Assembly: GCA_025934695.1 (NCBI GenBank)
Contig: JAICWS010000006.1
Span: 186,001-250,000 of the forward strand
Source: Alphaproteobacteria bacterium
GTDB lineage: Bacteria; Pseudomonadota; Alphaproteobacteria; Micavibrionales; UBA2020
Length of the DNA: 64,000 bases
Direction: 5' to 3'
The notes beneath the pieces were generated by a model, which was not told the origin of the DNA, did not search any database, and saw only the letters and a list, made by a program, of their open reading frames with translations. This document shows, piece by piece, positions 55,601 through 63,341 of this stretch. The position numbers and the translations under genes are program-made. Position 1 is the stretch's first letter. Every line of letters begins with the position of its first letter.

Positions 55601-56258
55601 TAAACTGCGCGACACCCCCGATCTCGGCCTGATGGTTGAAGACCGCCTCGAAAATGCCACCGACAAAATGACACTCGAAGCCGGCGGACATGTCACCGCC
55701 ACCGCCTGCGGCGGCGGGTTGTTTTATGTGGGTACGTCCGACGGTATGGTCACAACGCTCGACGGCAAAAGCGTCGTCTCTGCGGTGCATCTGCCGTCGT
55801 CTTACGCGACAGCGCTGGCCGCGGACGGCAAGGGGATTTGGGCCGGTACGAAGGATGGCAAATTATTCCGCATCGCAAACGACAAGCCCGTCGCCGAGGA
55901 GTTCCAAAATAAAGAGGCGTTTCCCGTGACCAGCATTGCGCTCGGCGGCGGCGCGCTCTGGGTCGCGACGGATGGCGATGGCCTCTACATGAAGAAGGGC
56001 GGCGTCTGGCAACAGGCCGCGGGCTTCCCTTATGCCAGCCCGGCGAAGATCAAGGCAGACGGTCAAGGCATCTGGTTCATGCCCGGCCCTTACGAAAGCT
56101 CGCGCGGGCTTGGTTATTTCGACGGCAGGACGGCGTCTCTTTACGATCCGCCCAGCCACAATATCTTTGACCTGATCGACTTCGACATTGCACCCGACGG
56201 CAGCGTCTGGGCAGGATCTGAATCAAGCGGCATATACCGGTTCGAAAGGAAGAAATGA
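52614..56258 (+). CDS. CsgG-like/TPR/beta-propeller exported protein
   Basis: The protein has 1214 residues. The signal peptide is 1-22 (ends ARA). A CsgG/FlgO-like domain lies at about 25-165 (VTVMPFAALENGGEGWMGKA, FDVLERDKLQEFL, DDVIYGNYSVEG). TPR-like helices follow at about 180-360. Two propeller-like regions occupy about 580-860 (WISNRRGLGWEIWTS) and 950-1214 (ALWVATDGDGLY, SVWAGSESSGIYRF). I know no characterised protein with this order. It lies 11 bases after the CsgG-like gene and overlaps the next by four. It may couple sensing with an outer-membrane assembly. Confidence 0.7.
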   Translation: MRFLAAIFVLLTLAAAPGTARAGGTASVTVMPFAALENGGEGWMGKALSDLVAQKLGTTPGFDVLERDKLQEFLKEMELQRSGFADAEAIKRLGGLAQVDDVIYGNYSVEGSTLKLHLLEMDMKTQKIVQQAEAEGRTDDLASAADRLVLDFLQKQGTTLSDEEVKKISFHATDSTPALQHFYKGMDDYDNGKYEEAYGEFTAAARQDDRYLEALLWSARMLEYTGMTDQAVLAYTQLHDAAPQSTEGRDALFFAAKLSEVTAPDKAIAAYRELAAIVPKIPLSLEADMRLSYLYEVQRKPAEAYRALQEINDFREDIDKRKTAFALEQAHKEKFAMIDSILEFVGIVRHNAKDLSSDNENLRGALADFTAHRSRFFNWHDALDLYRGATMRQIALYRDAVAADPVLKPPRGTFYVDPAHATVGDEHFGDTKSLFFGDTKRYDAWREEFYAAVVPKGYTAEGVTLHITGYVPKPTATTDFTLRVFAFPLMKNFYNNWLGTVYGQTASVSALQKEIAFHGRDHDILVFQLIENAGKIKSWSADFRLRKTETQAVPRMAKAEGFFEGQEVARLPLHEEATGVSDPQYLEQYASKKRLALIDLGSRGQLLVVARGDLPTGKTDLWFSRNPDGKSWQPLAPMPVNSISQDFAPKLVRAEDGSARLFWISNRRGLGWEIWTSGLQKDNSWSEPARIPLEKFIADANPGRAQDVTDLLDFDAAQDKHGRWVLAVCTPGGTGIHVISSDDAEKWMNLGTVREGQRFFDPVLMQDGTATWWLGAIDGEADLQLMKSFDLKAWTAHEYALGSYSHHWSRRGNENYASVDQIAAFPMTLFDAGEGRLTLLFSDTLTGLQYATFNPEVYPPQPDLVREISLEPYAVAQTQDAYLAAAWQGDDIVLKKYRHFSFPTNAQNSGTDTLYHETETDPDGNSWDRRTARERYVMSDVTAVGVATDGRAWWGIETGAMALKDRDFFVSDVSMGFFDHHPTDIVPCGKFIWFADKLRDTPDLGLMVEDRLENATDKMTLEAGGHVTATACGGGLFYVGTSDGMVTTLDGKSVVSAVHLPSSYATALAADGKGIWAGTKDGKLFRIANDKPVAEEFQNKEAFPVTSIALGGGALWVATDGDGLYMKKGGVWQQAAGFPYASPAKIKADGQGIWFMPGPYESSRGLGYFDGRTASLYDPPSHNIFDLIDFDIAPDGSVWAGSESSGIYRFERKK

Positions 56259-56758
56259 TGGACAGGAAATTTCTCGTCTGCGTCATGGCGCTCACCCTTA
56301 GTGGATTCCTCGGGGGCATCTTTTCGGATCAGGTGCTGCGGCCGCACGCAGTCCAGGCCGCCGAAGACGCCAGCAACAGGATGCGCAATATCTACGACGG
56401 TGACGGCCATCGCCGCATTGATCTCGGGATGGACCATAACCAGACGCTCCAGGATTTCTTTGGTCCCGACGGACGGCTGCGCATCCAGCTGGCGACCTAT
56501 GACGGCAGCGTCCGCGAAGATGAGAAGGGTCTCCCCTGCGTCACCCTTTACGACAACAGCGGAAAACTGAAGCTGCTCTTCCGCCTCGACGGCCCGAACC
56601 AGGACCCGCTTATTATTATGAAGGATAATACGGGCACTAACCGCATGATCATGGGGCTCGATATCTGGGACAAGGCCGAGGAGCCCTTCATCGTCACTTG
56701 GGACAAGAGCGGCCAGCAGCACGATGTGGTCGGTCATTTCGTCATGAAACCGCTATAG
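56255..56758 (+). CDS. Small exported or membrane-anchored protein, unknown
   Basis: The protein has 167 residues. A hydrophobic N terminus (about 5-24, FLVCVMALTLSGFLGGIFSD) could be an uncleaved anchor. The rest is beta-rich with repeated Asp/Gly turns (YDGDGHRRIDLGMD, FFGPDGRLRIQLATYDG, LYDNSGKLKLLFRLDG). No family is recognised. It overlaps the big propeller gene and is followed 10 bases later by the next operon gene. Confidence 0.6.
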   Translation: MMDRKFLVCVMALTLSGFLGGIFSDQVLRPHAVQAAEDASNRMRNIYDGDGHRRIDLGMDHNQTLQDFFGPDGRLRIQLATYDGSVREDEKGLPCVTLYDNSGKLKLLFRLDGPNQDPLIIMKDNTGTNRMIMGLDIWDKAEEPFIVTWDKSGQQHDVVGHFVMKPL

Positions 56759-56768
56759 GGAAACAGCC

Positions 56769-57533
56769 ATGAAAAGCGCTGCGCTGCTGTCGCTCCTCTG
56801 CTGCCTCATTGCCCTGCCGGCCGCCGCGGGAGTGATGCGACCCAAAATCGCGATCCTGACGTTCGATAGCAGCCTCGATAAAAAATTCGAGCCGCTGGCG
56901 AAAGGCATGCCCGATGTGCTGACGGCCTGTTTCAGTTCTGAAAATATCCCGGCCGACATTGTCGATCGCAGCGCCATTCCGGCGCTGATGGCGGAGCAGA
57001 CGATCAATATGGATGCGTCGCATGTCGTCAAGATTGAGGGCGCGACACACCTGTTGCGCGGCACGCTGGCCCCGCAGGACAGTGCCGTCATCGTGACGCT
57101 GATGCTGTATGATCTCGCCTCGACAAAACTGGTCGCGAGCGCGACCGTGACCGGCGGCGTGGGCGAGATCCCCGAAACCGCCTGCGCAGGCGTGCGGCAG
57201 TTGGGCGACAAACTGCCTGCGCTGAAAGCGGAAACCGCGCCCGCGACAGGGGATGATGACGCGCAGGCCGAAAAGAGCCGTTTGATGATCGAAGGCCTCG
57301 GCGCCTATTACAACGGCGCCTTCGAAAAGGCCTTCCCGCCCTTCATGAAGCTTATTCACGAAGACCCGGCAAACGCCTCGGCCGTCTACTGGCTCGCGAA
57401 GAGCTATGACGGCGCGGACATGATGGAACAGGCGCGGCTCGAATACAGCCGTTTCATGAAAGAATTTCCCAAAGACCCGCGTGCCGGTGAAGTCGCGTTG
57501 CGTCTCGCGCCCGCAAAGGAGGACAAAAAATGA
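56769..57533 (+). CDS. Exported CsgG-like/TPR protein
   Basis: The protein has 254 residues. The signal peptide ends near AAAG (about 21). The central domain (about 24-150) has KIAILTFDSSLDKKFEPLAK and a VDRSAIPALMAE helix, similar to the N-terminal domains of the two preceding CsgG-like proteins but more diverged. The C-terminal part (about 165-250) contains TPR-like helices (EFPKDPRAGEVALRLA). GGGAAA precedes the start. It overlaps the thioredoxin-like gene by ATGA. Confidence 0.65.
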   Translation: MKSAALLSLLCCLIALPAAAGVMRPKIAILTFDSSLDKKFEPLAKGMPDVLTACFSSENIPADIVDRSAIPALMAEQTINMDASHVVKIEGATHLLRGTLAPQDSAVIVTLMLYDLASTKLVASATVTGGVGEIPETACAGVRQLGDKLPALKAETAPATGDDDAQAEKSRLMIEGLGAYYNGAFEKAFPPFMKLIHEDPANASAVYWLAKSYDGADMMEQARLEYSRFMKEFPKDPRAGEVALRLAPAKEDKK

Positions 57534-58657
57534 AAGCCGCCTTATTTGCCTTTTTCCTCTTCCTGTTGCTACCCGGGCCGGCGTCGGCGGATCAGGGGCA
57601 GGTGACGCTGGGCAATGGCAAGACCGTTGCCTGGCCGCCGCAGATCGGAAAGCCATATCCTGAACTCGAGCTGAAGGACGGTGCCGGCAAGCTCGTGAAG
57701 CTTGCCGACTTCAGGGGCAAGGTCATCATCGTCGAGCCGGTCGGCATGACCTGTCCCGCCTGCAACGCCTTTTCCGGCGGCAAGGAGAAGGGCGGCTTCA
57801 AAAATAATCCGGTGCAGCCCGATCTCGACGCCATCGAAAAGTTTTTCCCCCAATATACGGGCGTATCGCTGCACGACCCGCGCATCGTTTTCGTGCAGGT
57901 GCTGCTCTATAACCTGCAGATGCAGGGTACAACGCAGGACGATGCCGCGCTCTGGGCGGAGCATTTCGGGCTCGATAAATCGCCGAATACATATGTGCTG
58001 GCGGGCGGGCCCGAACTGGTCGGACCGGCCAGCTACGCGCTGATCCCCGGGTTCCAGCTGATCGACAGGGACTTTGTTCTGCGCAGCGATGCGACGGGAG
58101 ACAATCCGAAAGAAAGCATCTGGACCGACCTGCTGCCCAAGGTACCGCAGCTGCTCAAGGAGGTGCGGATCGAAGAGCCGGGAAAGATCAGCCAATCCAT
58201 GACGGTCGAGGAAGCCTATAAGGCTATTCCGCACAACAAGACGCGCTTCGATCCCGCGACCGCGACGATGTCCGCGGATGAAAAGGCCTTCCTGGATGCC
58301 TTCTTCACGCTCTCAGATCTGGCGGTCGCGGAGCGGGTCGAAACGCAGGCGGCCCTGCGGTCGAAAGGGCAGGCAGCCGGGAATTACGACGAGATCCTGC
58401 GCCGCCTCAAGGGCTTGGGTGTCCCGCCGAAACTGAAGACAGCCTATGGACTCGTGGTGGAGGCCGTTGAAGAGCAACGCGCTTATCTCGACAGCCTGAA
58501 AAACGGCACCGCGTTCGACGCCGCGGCGCCCTTGGTTGAGGATTCGCACCAGAAGCTCACGCAGGCTTACGGCGAGCTCATGCGCATTTATCCCTCCGAG
58601 AACAGCCATAACCGCCAGGCGTTTTTCGATCATCTCTGCGCTCTTGATTTCAAGTAG
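57530..58657 (+). CDS. Exported thioredoxin-fold protein with CPAC motif
   Basis: The protein has 375 residues. The signal peptide ends SADQ (about 20). The domain IGKPYPELELKDGAGKLVKL then VEPVGMTCPACNAFSG is of the TlpA/AhpC type with Cys-Pro-Ala-Cys, which could act as an oxidoreductase. The C-terminal half (about 200-375) is helical and not recognised. It is the last gene of the ECF operon and may make or repair disulfides in the operon's exported proteins. Confidence 0.75.
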   Translation: MKAALFAFFLFLLLPGPASADQGQVTLGNGKTVAWPPQIGKPYPELELKDGAGKLVKLADFRGKVIIVEPVGMTCPACNAFSGGKEKGGFKNNPVQPDLDAIEKFFPQYTGVSLHDPRIVFVQVLLYNLQMQGTTQDDAALWAEHFGLDKSPNTYVLAGGPELVGPASYALIPGFQLIDRDFVLRSDATGDNPKESIWTDLLPKVPQLLKEVRIEEPGKISQSMTVEEAYKAIPHNKTRFDPATATMSADEKAFLDAFFTLSDLAVAERVETQAALRSKGQAAGNYDEILRRLKGLGVPPKLKTAYGLVVEAVEEQRAYLDSLKNGTAFDAAAPLVEDSHQKLTQAYGELMRIYPSENSHNRQAFFDHLCALDFK

Positions 58658-58708
58658 AAACAGTGCGCGACAATTGTCTCTAGTCTCGGAAACGCCAAGT
58701 AAGCCTTT

Positions 58709-59233
58709 TTAGGAGCGGAAGGGCGGCGAGGGCCAGCTCCAGCCCTTGAGCATGACTTCATGCACGCGGTCGAGATGCACCGGCTTCACGACATAGGCGT
58801 TCGCGCGCAGGCGGAAGCTTTCGCGCGCCGCCTCGTCGGAGAGGCTGCCCGTGATCATGATGACGGGAATGTCGGAGGTGAGCGGGTTCTCTTTCAGCCG
58901 GCGCAATATTTCCACGCCGCCGGCGCCCGGCAGGGCGATGTCGAGCAGGACGAGCGTCGGGATATTGTGGATGAGCGTGCCGCTGTAATAGCCTTCGTGC
59001 ACGAAATGCTTCATCAGGCGTTCGCCGCTGTCGAACCAGTGGACGTTATGCACGTGCTGGGAACGCTGCAGCGTCTGCAGGATCATGTTGCGGTCGCTGC
59101 TGTCGTCCTCAACGAGAAAGACGGTGTACTTCAGCAGGTCCGGCGTCTTGCCCCAATTCCCCGCGAGGCGGCCCGAAGCCATCGTCGAAGCACCGGCATC
59201 CCCGGCACCCCCGGTTTGAAAATATTCGATCAT
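58709..59233 (-). CDS. Single-domain response regulator
   Basis: The 174-residue protein has an unstructured N terminus (about 1-32) followed by one receiver: VFLVEDDSSD, LVLLDIALPGAGG (phospho-Asp), IMITGS and VVKPV. The start at 59233 is chosen for GGGGGAAACG just upstream; a longer frame reaches 59314. It is the last of three receiver genes in tandem. No DNA-binding part is present. Confidence 0.85.
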   Translation of the reverse strand: MIEYFQTGGAGDAGASTMASGRLAGNWGKTPDLLKYTVFLVEDDSSDRNMILQTLQRSQHVHNVHWFDSGERLMKHFVHEGYYSGTLIHNIPTLVLLDIALPGAGGVEILRRLKENPLTSDIPVIMITGSLSDEAARESFRLRANAYVVKPVHLDRVHEVMLKGWSWPSPPFRS

Positions 59234-59277
59234 CGTTTCCCCCTGGTATTTCCCTGTTCTTCCCTTCGCCCGGCCTC

Positions 59278-59763
59278 CTAAGACATCCACATTTCGCGCG
59301 TCGGCCATTGCCATCCGCGGGTGAAAAAACTCTGGATTTTGTCGACGCTCATCGGCTTGCGGAAGATCCCGTCTGCCCGCAGGTCGAGCGCGCGCCGGAT
59401 GGTCTCGTAAGACAATTCCCCCGATACCACGACCACGGGTATCTCTTCAAGGAAAAGATCGGATTTGAGCATTTCCAGTATCTTAAACCCGTCCATCTTG
59501 GGCATGTTCAGATCGACGACGATGATCGTCGGCGTCATGCACATGACGGTATGGTCCTGGAACCCTTGCGCGCGCATGTACGAAATCAAGTCCTCGCCGT
59601 TCCCGAAGACCTTGACCTCCTGGACAAGGGGCGACGATTCAAGCTCCCGCTTTGAAAAGGCCTGGTCGTCGAGGTCGTCCTCGACGAGAAAAACGCGGCA
59701 CGGCTCTCCTCCGTTGAGCGTCGGGCCGTGCGCGTCTTTACCCTGCTTCATGTTCTTGTCCAT
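59278..59763 (-). CDS. Single-domain response regulator
   Basis: The 161-residue receiver has FLVEDDLDDQAF, IIVVDLNMPKMDG, VVVSGE and FRKPM. The ATG at 59763 has GGAGG 8-9 bases upstream; the longer frame to 59805 starts with GTG and adds only Lys-rich residues. It ends 44 bases before the next receiver gene. Confidence 0.85.
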   Translation of the reverse strand: MDKNMKQGKDAHGPTLNGGEPCRVFLVEDDLDDQAFSKRELESSPLVQEVKVFGNGEDLISYMRAQGFQDHTVMCMTPTIIVVDLNMPKMDGFKILEMLKSDLFLEEIPVVVVSGELSYETIRRALDLRADGIFRKPMSVDKIQSFFTRGWQWPTREMWMS

Positions 59764-59801
59764 TTTCTTCGCCTCCACTTTTTCCACTTTTTTTATTTTC
59801 T

Positions 59802-60305
59802 TCACGTCGTCGCCCGGTTTTCCGCCCGGGGCCCGCCGTTCAGCAGCTTGACAAAGTCCCAGCGCGAGAGCGGTTTCGGCAGGAAGGCCCGCGCGCCATA
59901 GCCGAAGGCCGCATGCACTTCGCGCTTGTCCGTCGTTCCCGACACGACCACGATCGGGATGTCGTTCAGCGCCTTGCGGCCGTGCAGGAATTCCAGCGTT
60001 CTCAAGCCGTCCATTCCCGTCATATGGAGGTCCAGCAGGATCAGCCAGGGGCGTTCATCGTCACAATGGTCCTGCAGGTAGTGCAGCAACGCCGCGCCGT
60101 TGGCAAACGTAATGACCGGCATCTCGCCGAAGAGGAAGCTGAGCTCGCGTCTCAGAAAGAACTGGTCGTCGCTATTATCGTCCACGACCGCGATGGGCCT
60201 TTTCGTGCCCCGCAAAGCGTCAATCGATCCCAGAGCTCCCTTATCGCCGCCTCTCCCCGCCTGCATAACCCCGTAGGCGCCCTTCGTCCGGCGCCCTCCC
60301 TCCAT
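59802..60305 (-). CDS. Single-domain response regulator
   Basis: The 167-residue receiver has IAVVDDNSDDQFF, LILLDLHMTGMDG, VVVSGT and LPKPL. The usual Pro of the phospho-Asp loop is Thr (HMTGMDG). An in-frame ATG at 60266 is an equally possible start. It is the first of the three tandem receivers. A GGAAC-type element at 60459-60435 is upstream of it. Confidence 0.82.
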   Translation of the reverse strand: MEGGRRTKGAYGVMQAGRGGDKGALGSIDALRGTKRPIAVVDDNSDDQFFLRRELSFLFGEMPVITFANGAALLHYLQDHCDDERPWLILLDLHMTGMDGLRTLEFLHGRKALNDIPIVVVSGTTDKREVHAAFGYGARAFLPKPLSRWDFVKLLNGGPRAENRATT

Positions 60306-60575
60306 AATATATAAATATAGGTACTAAGGCCTACAGCTCCATCTTCAACTCTAGCATTATGCGTTTAACGTCTTGTGAAGATTGCTGCGCAGTTAAATAA
60401 AATTGTCCCTAAAAATCAGGCACTCATATAAGGCAACTCCACATGTACAAGAAAGTTCCCCGGAAATAAGCAAATAAATTATTAACGTTTGCATTATAAT
60501 TTCGCTTATACATGCTAGAATAAAGAGAGTGAATTCACGTTGTTTTCAAAGGTTCTTTCTGAGGTTTTCTGACTC
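60306..60575. promoter_or_regulatory. AT-rich divergent promoter region
   Basis: No gene is present. On the minus strand GGAAC (60459-60455), 16 bases, AGTT is one mismatch from an EcfG promoter. Thirteen bases, GGAACTTTCTTGT, are identical to the exact EcfG-type promoter at 63463. On the plus strand TATAAT-like sequences occur near 60494-60499 for the kinase gene. Confidence 0.4.
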
Positions 60576-61736
60576 ATGACGTCGGAGATTTATTCACAGC
60601 CGTCGCCCCCATTTAACGTCCTGATTGTCGAAGACAGTCCGGAAGACCGCGAGCTATACCGGCGCATCCTGAACCGTAACGGAGGGACGTTCAAATTACA
60701 CGAGGCGGTGAACATCGACGAGGGTCTCGACGTGGCCCAGCGCCAGCACCTCGATTGCATCGTCCTCGACTACCAGCTTCCCGACGGGGACGGCATCGAC
60801 TTCATCCATAAATACCAGGATACCAAGCTCGCGAATGGCGCGGCCATCGTCATGGTCACGGGCCGCGGCAGCGAGCGCACCGCGGTTGAGGCGATGAAGC
60901 TGGGCGCGCTCGACTATATTACCAAGAGCAGCATCCTCGAAGGCTTCTTCACGCAAAGCATCCTCAACGCCATCGAGCGCCAGCACCTCAAGGAAGAAAT
61001 CGTGCGCTACCAGCACGAGCTGGAGCGTTCCTACCAGGCTTTGTCCGAATTCTCGCACACGGCCTCTCATGACCTGAAGGCGCCGCTGCGCCATATAATT
61101 TCGTACTGCAACCTCATCAAGGAAGATTTCTCGAGCAAGCTCGACGCGCAGGGCCTCGAATATATCAAGCGCCTCAGCGTCAACGCAGCGCGCCTGCAAA
61201 AGCTCGTCGACGACCTGCTGGCCTATTCGGAAGCCGCGAATTCGCGGGAGGAAAAGGCGTCGGTCGACTGCAACGCGCTGGTCGCCGAAATCGTGGAAGT
61301 TCTCGAGGAACCGATCCGCGAGACCAAGGCCACCATCAACGCGCCGGGCCTCCCGGTTATCAACGCTTTCCCCTTGCGCATGAAGCAGCTGTTCCAGAAC
61401 CTGATCTCGAACGCGCTCAAATACCGCGACGCCTCTCGCCCCCCCGTTATTAACATCGCAGTGAAGGACAAAGGTACCGAATACCAGTTTTCGGTCGCGG
61501 ACAACGGTTGCGGCATCGAGCCCGAATACGCGAACGTGATTTTCCAGGCTTTCAAGCGCCTGCACAGCCGGGACGAAATCGAAGGCTCGGGCCTCGGGCT
61601 GTCAATCTGCCGCAAGATCGTCGAGATGCATGGCGGCACGATCTGGGTTGAATCCGAGCCCGGCAAAGGCTCGACCTTCTACTTCACGATCCCCAAGCCT
61701 GAAGCGCGGCGCATGCCGCTCTACGGCACGGCCTGA
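60576..61736 (+). CDS. Receiver-histidine kinase, phytochrome-kinase-like output
   Basis: The 386-residue soluble protein has an N-terminal receiver (about 13-130, VLIVEDSPED, phospho-Asp65 in VLDYQLPDGDG, KSS instead of KP), a coiled coil, and HisKA with His165 in ASHDLKAPLRH. The ATPase has NLISNALKY, VADNGCGIEP and GSGLGLSICRK. The order (receiver first) is that of sensor kinases controlled by another response regulator. It ends 9 bases before the convergent receiver gene at 61746. Confidence 0.9.
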   Translation: MTSEIYSQPSPPFNVLIVEDSPEDRELYRRILNRNGGTFKLHEAVNIDEGLDVAQRQHLDCIVLDYQLPDGDGIDFIHKYQDTKLANGAAIVMVTGRGSERTAVEAMKLGALDYITKSSILEGFFTQSILNAIERQHLKEEIVRYQHELERSYQALSEFSHTASHDLKAPLRHIISYCNLIKEDFSSKLDAQGLEYIKRLSVNAARLQKLVDDLLAYSEAANSREEKASVDCNALVAEIVEVLEEPIRETKATINAPGLPVINAFPLRMKQLFQNLISNALKYRDASRPPVINIAVKDKGTEYQFSVADNGCGIEPEYANVIFQAFKRLHSRDEIEGSGLGLSICRKIVEMHGGTIWVESEPGKGSTFYFTIPKPEARRMPLYGTA

Positions 61737-61745
61737 AGAACCTCT

Positions 61746-62204
61746 TTATGCGGATTGGCGCGCGGCCTGGCCCTTGGGCGGCAGCAGCGCCGTCTCCAGC
61801 CAGTATTCCTTGATGTTGCGGATGGCGGTCGATAGCACGTCGAAATCGACGGGCTTCTGGACATAGGTGTTCGCGCCTAAGGCATAGCACATGCGCACGT
61901 CGACATCGTAATTCGAGGTCGTCAGCACCACGACGGGGATATCCCGCAGCGCATCATCCTTCTTGATGATCTCGAGCGTCTTGCGGCCGCCCATGCCGGG
62001 CATATTGAGGTCGAGCAGGATGAGGGCCGGCCAGGTGCCATTGGCCGCCTTCAGGTACGACAGGGCGTCCTCTCCGGACGTCACGTGCTGGATTGGCGCT
62101 TCGTAGCCGGCCTTGCGAAAAGCGCGCTGCGTGGCCTCGAAGTCGTCGATGCTGTCTTCGACGACGAGGACGGGTCCGGACGCTGGATTTGTCTTGGCCG
62201 TCAT
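61746..62204 (-). CDS. Rcp1-like single-domain response regulator
   Basis: The 152-residue receiver with VLVVEDSIDDFEATQRAFRK, LILLDLNMPGMGG, VVLTTS and YVQKPVDFD matches the group that partners phytochrome-like kinases. The start at 62204 leaves the standard N terminus; the longer frame to 62321 is not supported. It is convergent with the kinase at 60576, a plausible partner. Confidence 0.87.
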   Translation of the reverse strand: MTAKTNPASGPVLVVEDSIDDFEATQRAFRKAGYEAPIQHVTSGEDALSYLKAANGTWPALILLDLNMPGMGGRKTLEIIKKDDALRDIPVVVLTTSNYDVDVRMCYALGANTYVQKPVDFDVLSTAIRNIKEYWLETALLPPKGQAARQSA

Positions 62205-62354
62205 TTTATGTTCTTTAAGCTCCCTGACAGCGCCTTTATTTGGCGTCTTTGCAAGGACTATAGCGCGTTTCCCGACTTTTGTAAAAGAGCCCCATGCAAA
62301 ACGCGCCCTGCCGTTTTTCAAGGACAGGACGCGCAGATGCCTGATTTCAGGATG
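62205..62354. other. Intergenic region between receiver and anti-sigma-like gene
   Basis: I see no gene or clear hairpin here, only the 5' flank of the receiver gene on the minus strand. Confidence 0.3.
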
Positions 62355-62603
62355 TCAGACGAGGAGGATTTCGCGTCTTTCCTGGCTCTGGCTGGATTTA
62401 GTGCGGCCACCGTCTTCACCAGCCCACCACTGCAGCAGAAGCTTCTTCTGCGTCACGAGCTCGTCGTAACGGCGCTTCAGGGCAGGATTGTTTTCTATTT
62501 CCTTCCAGATGCGCTTCTCATCCTCCCATCCAAGCTGGGAGTCGACGAGTGCTTGAATATCGAAATCGTTGACCTGTGCGGTCGGTTTGACGTGCGGACC
62601 CAT
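62355..62603 (-). CDS. Small anti-sigma-like protein
   Basis: The protein has 82 residues. DFDIQALVDSQLGWEDEKRI and a second helix up to RRYDELVTQKKLLLQWW resemble the N-terminal sigma-binding part of anti-sigma factors (residues about 12-58). There is no zinc motif, no membrane segment, and no match to NepR by eye. The ATG at 62603 follows AGGAGG. It is downstream of an ECF sigma gene and behind an exact EcfG-type promoter, so it is probably controlled by that sigma factor. Confidence 0.6.
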   Translation of the reverse strand: MGPHVKPTAQVNDFDIQALVDSQLGWEDEKRIWKEIENNPALKRRYDELVTQKKLLLQWWAGEDGGRTKSSQSQERREILLV

Positions 62604-62622
62604 AGGACCTCCTGTTCTTCCC

Positions 62623-62647
62623 AACGCAAGAAAAGAGGTTAAGTTCC
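62623..62647 (-). promoter_or_regulatory. EcfG-type promoter of the anti-sigma-like gene
   Basis: On the minus strand GGAAC (62647-62643) and CGTT (62626-62623) are exactly 16 bases apart, matching GGAAC-N16/17-CGTT. The start codon at 62603 lies 20 bases further, with AGGAGG between. Confidence 0.75.
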
Positions 62648-62730
62648 ATGAGGTTACGGGCAGAGACCGCTGCCGCGCGAAAAATGCCGCATTTTCAGGT
62701 CATTACGTGCAAGGTCCATCCCCGACAGGA

Positions 62731-63273
62731 TCAGGCGACGGCCTTCTCTGCGCTTCCGATTTGAAGGTTCGGCGGCGGCAGGCGGCCGGCTTCCACGGGG
62801 GATTCCAGCAGGTCCTGCAGCTGCTTGCGGGCGCGCGACAGGCGTGACCGCACCGTGCCGACCGGAATCTGCAGCATTTCTGACACTTCTTCGTAGCGCA
62901 TGCCGCGGATGCAGACAAGGATCAGCATCTCGCGATGTTCCTTGGTCAGCTGCTTCATGCTGTCGCGCACTTTCGAAAGATCCGCCGTGATTTCCTGCGA
63001 CGGACCGACCGACACCTGCTCGATGTACGGCACGGGATCGTATTGCGTTTCAAAGCGCTTTTTGCGACGGTATTGCGAGGCAAAAAGATTGAACATGATC
63101 TTCGACGCCCAGCTGAAGAGGTTGGTGTTTTCCTCGAAGTAATCCTTTTTTTCCAGGGCGCGGACGAGCGTTCCCTGAAGGAGATCTTCGGCATCGCTGA
63201 CGTTCCGTGTCAGGCGCAGCGCGAACCGGCGCAAGTTGTCGATTTCGCCTACCAGTGCTTCCTGTGTAAACAT
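62731..63273 (-). CDS. ECF sigma factor, EcfG-like
   Basis: The protein has 180 residues. Region 2 has RRFALRLTRNVSDAEDLLQG and the LFSWASKIMFNLFASQYRR segment. Region 4 has LTKEHREMLILVCIRGMRYE and QIPVGTVRSRLSRAR. The wording of region 4 resembles the EcfG/ECF15 class. The start at 63273 has GGAAAGAAC upstream; a TTG at 63309 is unlikely. The gene precedes the anti-sigma-like gene by 127 bases. Two exact EcfG-type promoters lie within 250 bases on either side. PhyR is not in the window. Confidence 0.85.
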   Translation of the reverse strand: MFTQEALVGEIDNLRRFALRLTRNVSDAEDLLQGTLVRALEKKDYFEENTNLFSWASKIMFNLFASQYRRKKRFETQYDPVPYIEQVSVGPSQEITADLSKVRDSMKQLTKEHREMLILVCIRGMRYEEVSEMLQIPVGTVRSRLSRARKQLQDLLESPVEAGRLPPPNLQIGSAEKAVA

Positions 63274-63341
63274 GTTCTTTCCGTGCTCCAATGATTTCGT
63301 TTCAAACAAATTAGGGGCACCATGTAAGAGCGCTTTTTCGG

